A stretch of DNA of 64,000 nt from Halioxenophilus aromaticivorans (GTDB taxonomy: Bacteria > Pseudomonadota > Gammaproteobacteria > Pseudomonadales > Cellvibrionaceae), in the NCBI RefSeq assembly GCF_042850945.1, contig NZ_AP031496.1, positions 2,294,001 to 2,358,000 of the forward strand, given 5' to 3'. Positions 25,849 through 33,568 of this stretch are shown here, piece after piece; the stretch's first letter is position 1; each line of letters starts with the position of its first letter. The position numbers were made by a program, and so were the translations under genes. The notes beneath the pieces are model-generated. The model had not been told where the DNA came from, searched no databases, and saw only the letters and a program-made list of their open reading frames with translations.

Positions 25849-26424
25849 TTACTCTTGCCATTCTTCCGGCCTATCTTTTAAGCCTCTGGTATGGGCCTCT
25901 ATTTTATCCAGCGTTTTTAAAAATGTAGCCAGCTCTTGCTCGCTTAAGCATGCCGCTATTTGCTGGCCGGAAACCAAGCGTTTGGCAGAAATGTCGTCGT
26001 GAACCCGCGCGCCTTCCTCTGTCAGAATAAGCAATGCTTGGCGCCGGTCGGACTTCGATTTTAATGCTCTGATCAGGTTAAGTTGGCTCAGTGTCTTCAC
26101 CGCCCGCGAAACCGTTGGTGCGTCTAGGCCGCTTAGCTCGCACACCTCCACACTGGTTAGCCCACCTTCTGCACCAATCATGGAAAGTACTCGCCACTCC
26201 CGTTCCTTAATGGGCGCAGTAGAGGCGTCCACCAGTTCGCTGAGTTTGTGGCCGGCGCTGGACATAATTAAACCCGCTCGCATTAACCGGAACGGTAAAA
26301 AGCTGTAAAGCGGCAGTGGGTGGGCTGCGCTGGCGCCTTCGTGGCTTCTGGCGGGGCCATTACCAAGCCTGCCTGCGCGCCCTGGGTTTGCTTCAGAGTT
26401 GTTTTTATCCATTGTTTTGCTCAT
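25849..26424 (-). CDS. MarR family transcriptional regulator
   Basis: A 191-residue MarR-type winged-helix regulator. The core (residues 70-185) has EWRVLSMIGAEGGLTSVEVCELSGLDAPTVSRAVKTLSQLNLIRALKSKSDRRQALLILTEEG, with the DRR wing. The first 40 residues are a low-complexity extension rich in Gly, Ala and Arg that other MarR proteins lack; a later start is possible but no better ribosome site is evident. It is divergent from the Nramp-like operon, and a perfect palindrome lies between them, so it probably represses that operon and possibly itself, with a 2-hydroxy- or 2-oxoacid as plausible ligand (inference). Confidence 0.9.
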   Translation of the reverse strand: MSKTMDKNNSEANPGRAGRLGNGPARSHEGASAAHPLPLYSFLPFRLMRAGLIMSSAGHKLSELVDASTAPIKEREWRVLSMIGAEGGLTSVEVCELSGLDAPTVSRAVKTLSQLNLIRALKSKSDRRQALLILTEEGARVHDDISAKRLVSGQQIAACLSEQELATFLKTLDKIEAHTRGLKDRPEEWQE

Positions 26425-26468
26425 TGAGTGGTTGGATGGATTCTATCTAAGTTGTAATTGAAATAAAA

Positions 26469-26501
26469 TAGTTGCATATGCAACTAAGTGGGGTTTAGTA
26501 T
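26469..26501 (+). promoter_or_regulatory. Probable MarR operator over the promoter of the Nramp-hydroxyacid operon
   Basis: TAGTTGCATATGCAACTA (26469-26486) is a perfect 18-bp palindrome with the TTGCATATGCAA core typical of MarR-family sites. Its TTGCAT (26473-26478) forms a -35 box, followed after 17 bases by TAGTAT (26496-26501) as a -10 box, reading towards the transporter gene. A repressor bound here would block RNA polymerase directly. Confidence 0.75.
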
Positions 26502-26596
26502 AGATCAAACATTGAGCTAAGCCGTTTGCTGGTTACAGCCGAGGCCTTAGGCCTGAACAGCGTTTTTATTGGGTACGTCATTAGGGATATCAGGTT

Positions 26597-27847
26597 ATGC
26601 CGAAGCAAGGGGCGAGTTTGGGGCTGTTTAAGCGGTTAGGGCCGGGCATTTTGTTCGCGGTGTCTGCTATCGGTACGTCACATGTGGTGCAATCCACCCG
26701 GGCTGGTGCAGAGTACGGCGCCTACATGTGGATTTTCATTGTGGCGGCCTGTGTGGTTCGCTATCCGGCGTTTCGATTCGGCGCCGAGTACGCTGCCATT
26801 ACCGGCCGTTCACTGATCGATAACTATTTTATGCAGGGTCGTTGGGCGGTAGCGATATTTATCGTCGATTTACTGGTGAATATGTCTATTGCCACGGCGG
26901 CAATCTCATTTGTTGCTGCCGGTGTTGTTGATTACGTATTCAATTTAACCATACCTAACAATATAACCGCTATTTTACTAATCGCTTTTTGCGTTGTGTT
27001 TCTTACCACTGGCCATTACAAATTACTGGAAAAAACCAGCAAATTGTTACTGTTTGTGTTTTCGCTGGTGGTGCTAGCTGCGGTTATAAAGCTCTCTCCA
27101 GGGCAAAATTATTCGCTGCAAGAGTTTTGGTTGCCGCAAGAGGGCTTCTCTCAACAAACTTTGATTTTTACGGTGGCGCTGGCCGGCTGGATGCCCACGG
27201 CGATTATCGCCGGTAGCTTTCAGTCGCTATGGGTATGCAGAAAAATGGCCACCAGTAACGGCGCTTTTACCCGTAAGGATGCGCTGTTGGATTTCAATAT
27301 AGGTTATGCCATCACCATTTTCTTTGCGCTTTGCTTTCTTATGCTGGGCGTGTTTATGGCCGCCCAGGGAGTGAGTATATCCGGCTCCTCAGGTGAGTAT
27401 TCGTCGCAAATGGTTGGTGTTATTGCCAGCGCTTTGGGCGATTGGGCCAAGGTAATCAGCTCAATAGCCATCCTGGCGATATTGTTTTCCACCGTTTTAA
27501 CCCTGGTTGATGCTTGCCCTCGTGCAGCGGCCTATTTGGCAGGGGAGATTAAAACTAGCCTGCAACAAAAACAACAGCAAGCCTATCGGGTGGCGATGTG
27601 CTTACAGTTTCTAGTTGCCGGTGTAATCCTGTTGTTGTTTGCCAAATCGTTTCGCAGTTTTTTAGATTTCGCGACGACTATTTCGTTTCTCGGCGCGCCA
27701 ATGTTAGCTTGGATCAACCATAGGGCTATTTTTAATTCCGATGTCGAAGCGTCGCAACAGCCTGGCCCGGTCATCAAATACTGGAGTGTCGCCGGAGTGG
27801 TAGTGATGATTTTATTTAGCGTGCTTTACCTAAGTGTGAGATTTTAA
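26597..27847 (+). CDS. Nramp-family (divergent) membrane transporter
   Basis: A 416-residue membrane protein with about 11 hydrophobic helices and overall Nramp/LeuT-like layout. GPGILFAVSAIG is the start of helix 1 and AGWMPTAIIAGSFQSLW corresponds to helix 6. The residues that define metal-transporting Nramps are missing: the helix-1 DPGN motif is GTSH here, and the helix-6 MPH motif reads MPT. Such divergent Nramps may carry other ions or another substrate. It is the first gene of an operon, and its stop overlaps the start of the 2-hydroxyacid oxidase gene (TAATG). That tight coupling suggests uptake of the operon's substrate or of a needed cofactor. Confidence 0.88.
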   Translation: MPKQGASLGLFKRLGPGILFAVSAIGTSHVVQSTRAGAEYGAYMWIFIVAACVVRYPAFRFGAEYAAITGRSLIDNYFMQGRWAVAIFIVDLLVNMSIATAAISFVAAGVVDYVFNLTIPNNITAILLIAFCVVFLTTGHYKLLEKTSKLLLFVFSLVVLAAVIKLSPGQNYSLQEFWLPQEGFSQQTLIFTVALAGWMPTAIIAGSFQSLWVCRKMATSNGAFTRKDALLDFNIGYAITIFFALCFLMLGVFMAAQGVSISGSSGEYSSQMVGVIASALGDWAKVISSIAILAILFSTVLTLVDACPRAAAYLAGEIKTSLQQKQQQAYRVAMCLQFLVAGVILLLFAKSFRSFLDFATTISFLGAPMLAWINHRAIFNSDVEASQQPGPVIKYWSVAGVVVMILFSVLYLSVRF

Positions 27848-29040
27848 TGCAAACGTCAACAACTACAGAAAAGCGCAGCCTGTTTTCTTGGTGGGATCTC
27901 GGCGAGAATTTAATCGATATAAGCGATTATCAAGCTCTCGCCAAACGGCGCCTGCCCAAATTTCTGTTCGACTTCTTAGAGGGCGATGCGGAGGATGGCT
28001 TTGCTCGCAGTAACAACGCTCAATCGTTAAATAGCGTGCAGTTGATGCCCCAACGGTTGGTGGATGTCGGCGAAGTACAAACGAAAGTTGATTACTGGCA
28101 AGAGCGAGCCAGTATGCCGTTGGTGCTTGCGCCCACCGCGCTGACAAGAATGTTTCATCACCAAGGTGAGCTGGCGGTTGCTTGCGCGGCTGAAAAGCAA
28201 TCGGTGCCCTATGTTTTATCAACCATGTCCAGTGTGGCCTTGGAGGATGTGTATGCCGCCAACCCCAACACATGGTTTCAATTGTACGCCTACAGAGACA
28301 GGGCAATTTCCCAGCGGCTTATTCAGCGCGTGGTGGAGCAGCAAGGCCGAGTTTTGTGCGTAACCTTGGATGCCTTTGAAGGGGGCAACCGGCAGGCGGA
28401 TCGCCGTAATGGTTTGCGCTTACCCTTTAAGGCCTCGCTCAAACACATTACCGATGCCGCTCGCCGCCCAAAATGGAGCGCAGATTACTTGCGTGGCGAG
28501 CCGATTAATTTGGCCAATATGAAAGAGGTGCAAGCACAGGCAGATGGCACCAGTTTATTTGAGTACGTGGCCAGCCAAATGAACCCGAGTTTGACCTGGG
28601 ATGACATCCATTGGATACGAGATAGCTTTCCGGGTACGGTGATTTTAAAAGGTTTATTACACCCACAGGACGTTCTAAAGGCTAAAGCGCTGGGGGTTGA
28701 TGGCGTGGTGCTTTCCAATCACGGTGGCCGTCAGTTAGACCATTCTATCTCAGGATTTCAAGCCTTGCAGTTGCTTCCGAAAGGGCTTAGCAACGATATA
28801 AAAGTGTTTATTGACGGCGAAATTCGGCGCGGTACTGATATCGTTAAAGCGATGTGTTTGGGCGCGGCAGGTTGCTTTGTGGGCAGACCGTATTTGTACG
28901 GGCTGGCGGCCCATGGCCAACCTGGCGTTGAGGCCATTCTCGATATTCTTAACAGCGAACTGGTGCGTAATCTAAAGCTGATAGGTTGTGCATCGATAAG
29001 CGAACTCAATGCAGGTTTAGTGATGGCTAGAGAGACTTAG
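27847..29040 (+). CDS. FMN-dependent alpha-hydroxy acid oxidase/dehydrogenase
   Basis: A 397-residue TIM-barrel flavoprotein of the L-lactate/mandelate dehydrogenase and glycolate oxidase family, oxidising an L-2-hydroxyacid to the 2-oxoacid. The signature SNHGGRQLD with the active-site His lies at about residue 293, FIDGEIRRGTDIVKAMCLGA and FVGRPYLYG form the FMN phosphate site, and APTALTRMFHHQGE is the N-terminal substrate region. There is no membrane-anchor insertion, so it is likely soluble. The first codon overlaps the transporter stop, and an FAD oxidase of the D-lactate type follows 4 bases later. Confidence 0.93.
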   Translation: MQTSTTTEKRSLFSWWDLGENLIDISDYQALAKRRLPKFLFDFLEGDAEDGFARSNNAQSLNSVQLMPQRLVDVGEVQTKVDYWQERASMPLVLAPTALTRMFHHQGELAVACAAEKQSVPYVLSTMSSVALEDVYAANPNTWFQLYAYRDRAISQRLIQRVVEQQGRVLCVTLDAFEGGNRQADRRNGLRLPFKASLKHITDAARRPKWSADYLRGEPINLANMKEVQAQADGTSLFEYVASQMNPSLTWDDIHWIRDSFPGTVILKGLLHPQDVLKAKALGVDGVVLSNHGGRQLDHSISGFQALQLLPKGLSNDIKVFIDGEIRRGTDIVKAMCLGAAGCFVGRPYLYGLAAHGQPGVEAILDILNSELVRNLKLIGCASISELNAGLVMARET

Positions 29041-29044
29041 AGTA

Positions 29045-30427
29045 ATGGTTAACGGCGAGTTTTTGTCGCAATTGGCTGCGGTCGTCGACGACAAAACCAT
29101 GGTCGCCGGGGCGGATATTGGAGCGGCCCACAGCGTGGACACCAGCGGTGAATACCCATGCCTGCCAGAGCTGTTGCTCCGGCCTGGGTCCACCGAGGAA
29201 TTGTCTGCCATCATTAAGCTGTGCGGTACACACCAGCAACCCTATGTTGTTCAGGGCGGTATGACTGGCGTATCCGGTGGTGCCACGCCCAACCCCGGCG
29301 AGGTGGCCATCTCCCTAATGCGCCTGCGCGGTATTGAGGAAATCGACGAAAACGCCTTTACGGTAACGGCGCGGGCGGGTACGCCCCTGGAAGAAATTCA
29401 GCAAGCCGTAGCGGTAAAGGGCCTGTCATTTCCGTTGGATATTGGAGCACGCGGCAGTTGCACCGTGGGTGGTATTGCCGCCACTAACGCCGGCGGTAAT
29501 CAGGTTATTCGTTATGGGGTTGCTCGTAACCTTATTCTTGGCTTGGAAGTGGTACTCGCCGACGGCACGGTACTCACTTCTCTAACTAAGGTGTTAAAAA
29601 ACAACACGGGTTACGATCTTAAACAGTTATTTATCGGCTCTGAGGGTACGCTGGGTGTGATCACACGCGTGGTTTTACGTTTGGTACCTCAGTGTGAAAC
29701 CTTCACTACGTTTTGCGCTGTTAACTCATTCAGCGACGTGCTGCAGCTGTTTCGCTTGTCGAATCAATATTTCTCCGGGGCAGTCAGTGCTTTTGAGGTT
29801 ATGTGGCAAGACTATATGGCTGCGGTGTTGGCCGCCGGCGAGGACTTAACATCGCCTTTCGCAGAACAATACCCATTTTACGTGTTGTTAGAAATTGATG
29901 TAGAGCGGCCGGACGGTGCCATGGAATGGTTTGAAAACGGCTTAGCTCAAGCGCTTGAACAAGAACTTATTCAGGATGCTGTAATCGCCAAAACCGACAG
30001 CGAACGAGAAAAGTTATGGCGCATACGTGAGGGCATTGGCGAGGTTGTGGCCCAAATGGGTTTGGCCGTGCACTGCGATGTGGCCGTTGATGCCTCTGGC
30101 CTGGAAGCCTACGTAACAGAGGTGGAGCGCAATATTGGAGAGCAATTTCCGGATAACCAATTGTTGGTGTTCGGCCACCTTGGCGACGGCAATTTACACA
30201 TCACTGTAAGCGCCAACTCCGAAGCAGAGAAAACAGCGCTTTATAACATTATTTTCTCCAGTGCAGCACGCCACGGCGGCATGATATCCGGCGAGCATGG
30301 CTTGGGCAGCTTAAAACGAGACTACCTAAGCTACACGCGTACCGAAGCCGAAGTGCAGTGGATGCGAAAACTTAAGCAACTGTTTGACCCCAACAACTGT
30401 TTAAACCCACATCGCGTGCTTGGTTGA
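29045..30427 (+). CDS. FAD-binding oxidoreductase (GlcD / D-2-hydroxyacid dehydrogenase type)
   Basis: A 460-residue VAO/PCMH-fold flavoprotein. The FAD-binding PP-loop region is VVQGGMTGVSGGATPN, and GARGSCTVGGIAATNAGGNQV lies against the flavin. The C-terminal domain has FGHLGDGNLHITV and SGEHGLGSLKRDYL, the metal-linked signature of D-lactate, D-2-hydroxyglutarate and glycolate (GlcD) dehydrogenases. Following an L-2-hydroxyacid oxidase, it gives the operon enzymes of both stereochemical classes. The electron acceptor (quinone, cytochrome or ETF) is unknown. Confidence 0.92.
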   Translation: MVNGEFLSQLAAVVDDKTMVAGADIGAAHSVDTSGEYPCLPELLLRPGSTEELSAIIKLCGTHQQPYVVQGGMTGVSGGATPNPGEVAISLMRLRGIEEIDENAFTVTARAGTPLEEIQQAVAVKGLSFPLDIGARGSCTVGGIAATNAGGNQVIRYGVARNLILGLEVVLADGTVLTSLTKVLKNNTGYDLKQLFIGSEGTLGVITRVVLRLVPQCETFTTFCAVNSFSDVLQLFRLSNQYFSGAVSAFEVMWQDYMAAVLAAGEDLTSPFAEQYPFYVLLEIDVERPDGAMEWFENGLAQALEQELIQDAVIAKTDSEREKLWRIREGIGEVVAQMGLAVHCDVAVDASGLEAYVTEVERNIGEQFPDNQLLVFGHLGDGNLHITVSANSEAEKTALYNIIFSSAARHGGMISGEHGLGSLKRDYLSYTRTEAEVQWMRKLKQLFDPNNCLNPHRVLG

Positions 30428-30465
30428 TACCCGAATAAACCGAATTAACTTGACGAGAGGTTAGC

Positions 30466-32112
30466 GTGAACCCAATTACCACTGCAGACAGCATTATTGA
30501 AAACCTTATCGCCCAGGGTGTGGACACCATTTTTGGGATACCAGGTGCGCAAACCTACCATTTGTTCGATTCCCTTTATCGCTATCGGGATAAAATCAAA
30601 CTGGTCGTAGCAAGGCACGAGCAAGCCGCTGGTTATATGGCTTATGGCTATGCGCGCTCCACCGGCAAGATTGGTGTGTTTTGCGTTGTACCTGGGCCTG
30701 GAGTATTAAATGCGACCGCCGCTTTATGCACTGCGCATAACGCGCGAGTACTGTGTTTAACTGGGCAAATACCCAGCCAGCATATTGGAATTGGCCACGG
30801 CATGCTACACGAACTTTCTGATCAATTGGGTATTTTACGTAAGCTATCAAAATGGGCTGAACGCATAGCCACACCCAACGATGTTAATTGGGTAATGGAT
30901 ACCGCTTTTAATAAACTGAGAGAGGGCCGTAGCGCACCCGTGTGCGTTGAAGTGCCGCTGGATATCTTGGGCCAGCCGGGGCTGCCGCAATCTGATCGCT
31001 TGGCTACACAGCCTTTCACTACTCCTTTTACACCGGCACTGATAGAGCAGCAGATAACAACCGCTGCAAATATGCTGGCTGAATCGTCCCGGCCTTTGTT
31101 TATGGTGGGCAGCGGAGCAATAGATGCTGCCTACGAAATCAACCAAATTGCCGAGCGTTTACAGTGCCCGGTGGTGGCGTTTAGAGGTGGCCGGGGCATT
31201 GTCTCGGATGATTCACCCTACGGCTTTACCTGTGCAGAAGGCTACGATCTTTTCGATGAGTGCGATCTGCTGGTGGGTATTGGCACGCGCTTAGAGCTGC
31301 CCATGTTCCGCTGGCAACAGGGCAAGTTAGATAAACCCTTAATCCGCATCGACATTGATCCCACTCAGCATTCTCGCCAATTAGCGGATATCGCCATCGA
31401 GGCAGATGCTAAACAGGCAGCGGCGGCGCTGCTAACAGCTCTGGAACCCATAACGCCCAATCTGGGTGGAGCAGCGCCACTGCGGCTAATTAAAGCCAAG
31501 CGAGATACCCAAGCGGCCATCGACAAAGTACAGCCGCAAATGGATTACTTAAAAGTCGTACGTAAAGCACTGCCCGAAGATGCAATTTTGGTGGAAGAAA
31601 TTTCACAAATGGGGTTTGCCTCTTGGTTCGGCTTCCCTGTGTACCAGCCAAGGCAGCTAATCTCTTGTGGCTACCAAGGTAACCTCGGCCATGGTTTGCA
31701 AACAGCTTTGGGGGTTAAGGTCGCCAACCCAGACAAAGTCGTCTGCTCCATCGTGGGTGACGGAGGCCTAATGTTTGGCATTCAAGAGCTGGCCACAGCG
31801 GCGCAGTTTAATATTCCGGTGATTGTTGTGCTGTTTAACAACAATTGTTTTGGCAACGTACGCCGCGATCAACAAACACTGTTCGACAACCGTGTCTACG
31901 CCTCAGAGCTAAAAAACCCGGATTTTATCAAGCTGGCCCAAGGTTTTGGTATCGAAACCCTGCGTGTTGGCGAGGGTATCGATTTCGAAGACGCCTTTTC
32001 AAAGGCCTTAGAGGCGAGCAAAAAAGGGCCAGTCTTTATTGAGGTGCCGGTAGAGCGGGGCAGCGAGGTTTCTGCTTGGGAGTTTTTGCAGCCTGCGGGC
32101 TATGGTAAGTAG
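30466..32112 (+). CDS. Thiamine-diphosphate enzyme (acetolactate synthase / benzoylformate decarboxylase-like)
   Basis: A 548-residue ThDP enzyme with the three-domain layout. The N-terminal Pyr domain has the activating glutamate E52 in VARHEQAAGYMAYGYAR, the central domain contains FMVGSGAI, and the C-terminal PP domain has the GDG...NN cofactor motif (about residues 430-457, IVGDGGLMF to FNNNCFGN). It starts at GTG 30466 with GAGAGG 5 bases upstream. As last gene after two 2-hydroxyacid oxidases, it most likely decarboxylates the resulting 2-oxoacid (like benzoylformate decarboxylase) or joins it to another carbonyl compound. Housekeeping acetolactate synthase is less likely because no small subunit follows. 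Confidence 0.9.
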   Translation: MNPITTADSIIENLIAQGVDTIFGIPGAQTYHLFDSLYRYRDKIKLVVARHEQAAGYMAYGYARSTGKIGVFCVVPGPGVLNATAALCTAHNARVLCLTGQIPSQHIGIGHGMLHELSDQLGILRKLSKWAERIATPNDVNWVMDTAFNKLREGRSAPVCVEVPLDILGQPGLPQSDRLATQPFTTPFTPALIEQQITTAANMLAESSRPLFMVGSGAIDAAYEINQIAERLQCPVVAFRGGRGIVSDDSPYGFTCAEGYDLFDECDLLVGIGTRLELPMFRWQQGKLDKPLIRIDIDPTQHSRQLADIAIEADAKQAAAALLTALEPITPNLGGAAPLRLIKAKRDTQAAIDKVQPQMDYLKVVRKALPEDAILVEEISQMGFASWFGFPVYQPRQLISCGYQGNLGHGLQTALGVKVANPDKVVCSIVGDGGLMFGIQELATAAQFNIPVIVVLFNNNCFGNVRRDQQTLFDNRVYASELKNPDFIKLAQGFGIETLRVGEGIDFEDAFSKALEASKKGPVFIEVPVERGSEVSAWEFLQPAGYGK

Positions 32113-32179
32113 GCTCTATGGGTGGGCGCAATGCCTACCGGCAAGTTGTATTCTCAACTAATGTGTAATACCTTGTGCA

Positions 32180-32195
32180 GCGTGTTGCAACACGC
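32180..32195. promoter_or_regulatory. Perfect 16-bp palindrome, possible operator
   Basis: GCGTGTTGCAACACGC is fully self-complementary and lies in the 292-base gap before the Kelch lipoprotein gene. It has the size of a LacI-type operator half-site pair, but no LacI gene is present in the window. The rest of the gap (32113-32404) shows no gene. Confidence 0.4.
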
Positions 32196-32404
32196 CCTAA
32201 TCCTTTGTGGTTAATAGGTTTTAGGGATGACCATACTAATAAAATAGTCTTTTACGACCATACTCACGACGTTGCAGCCAGTTTGTTGCTTACATAAGCA
32301 CTCCATTTGTTGGCGCGGATCGCCTAATTGATAACACTCAATCCATGCTCATGCCTCCTTTGATGGTAGGGCAAAGTGTAACTCTATTAGTTAGGCGTTT
32401 GATT

Positions 32405-33427
32405 ATGCAGTGGTGCTCATTTTTTACTCTATTTCCTGTCTTGCTTTGCTTGGTATTGCTTCAAGCCTGTGCGGGCCAGCAAACGTCCCCTCAATCATTC
32501 TCCAAACGCTGGCAATGGCATCAAAGCACCGTTAATGGCGCGTCGCCAACTGCTCGCCACGAAGGCGGCGTAGCGGTGGTGGGTGACCAACTGTATTTGA
32601 TTGGCGGTAGAGGCCAGCGACCGCTGGATATTTTGGATATGAGCTTTGGCCAGTGGCGTACCGGGGCGGCCTTGCCTGAAGAGTTGAATCACTTCCAAGC
32701 GGTGACTGTGGGTAAGGATATTTACATCGTCGGTGCCATGCAGGGGCGCTTCCCCAAAGAAGATATCGTGCCGCATATTTGGATTTACAGCACTGAATCC
32801 GACAACTGGGCGGCCGGGCCTGAATTACCTAAAGACCGGCTGCGCGGAGGTGGCGGCGTGGTGCTGCACCAGGGGAGTATCTATTTTGTAGGCGGCAACC
32901 GCTTTGGCCACAGCTCCGGTTATGTGCCATGGCTAGATCGGCTGGATTTGGCCACAGGCCAGTGGCAGCGGTTGGCCGATGCGCCGCAAGCCCGCGACCA
33001 TTTTCACGCTGCGATTATCAACGGCAAGCTCTACGCCGCCGGTGGCCGGCTGAGCGCGTCGGATACCGGAGATCACTTGTCTCGTACCGTTGCACAGATG
33101 GATGTGTACGACATTACAACGGATACCTGGCAAACGGTGCAGTCTCCTTTGCCTACACCCCGGGCTGGGGTGGCCGTGGTTGCCATGGGCGACCTATTGG
33201 TGGTGATGGGTGGCGAAAGCGGCACTCAAGAAGCCGCTCACTCTGAAGCGGAGTCCTTTGATACAAAAACCCAAAGCTGGTTATCCCTGCCACTAATGCC
33301 CCAAGGCCGGCATGGCACCCAGGCGGTGGTCATTGATGGTGCTATTCATATCCTAGCCGGCAGCGGCAACCGAGGAGGCGGCCCTGAGCTTAACGATCAT
33401 CTTATTTTTAAACAGCGATCTGATTAA
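32405..33427 (+). CDS. Kelch-repeat lipoprotein
   Basis: A 340-residue lipoprotein starting at ATG 32405: MQWCSFFTLFPVLLCLVLLQAC ends in a lipobox LLQAC, so the mature protein would be lipid-anchored. The rest is a beta-propeller of Kelch-like repeats, recognisable by doublets such as YLIGGRG, YIVGAMQ, YFVGGNR, YAAGGRL, VVMGGES and HILAGSG, each followed about 25 residues later by a W in TxxW. Kelch propellers in exported bacterial proteins bind or modify sugars, including sialic-acid mutarotases and galactose oxidase-like enzymes. The alpha-L-rhamnosidase gene follows, suggesting a carbohydrate role. A start at 32345 is rejected because it would bury the signal peptide. Confidence 0.88.
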   Translation: MQWCSFFTLFPVLLCLVLLQACAGQQTSPQSFSKRWQWHQSTVNGASPTARHEGGVAVVGDQLYLIGGRGQRPLDILDMSFGQWRTGAALPEELNHFQAVTVGKDIYIVGAMQGRFPKEDIVPHIWIYSTESDNWAAGPELPKDRLRGGGGVVLHQGSIYFVGGNRFGHSSGYVPWLDRLDLATGQWQRLADAPQARDHFHAAIINGKLYAAGGRLSASDTGDHLSRTVAQMDVYDITTDTWQTVQSPLPTPRAGVAVVAMGDLLVVMGGESGTQEAAHSEAESFDTKTQSWLSLPLMPQGRHGTQAVVIDGAIHILAGSGNRGGGPELNDHLIFKQRSD

Positions 33428-33436
33428 AACCTCTCT

Positions 33437-33451
33437 CTAGCAAATTGCTAG
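33437..33451. repeat. Short hairpin between Kelch and rhamnosidase genes
   Basis: CTAGCAA and TTGCTAG flank a single base. No U run follows, so it is more likely an operator or mRNA-processing hairpin than a terminator. The two genes may still be cotranscribed. Confidence 0.3.
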
Positions 33452-33568
33452 TTGAACCGTGGAAATGAACAGAGAAAAGGTTAATTTAATCACCATAAAA
33501 TCACGGTGGTTTGTTTTGCAAGCAAACTCAAACATGCACCAATAACAACAAACTATAGCGAACGAAAC

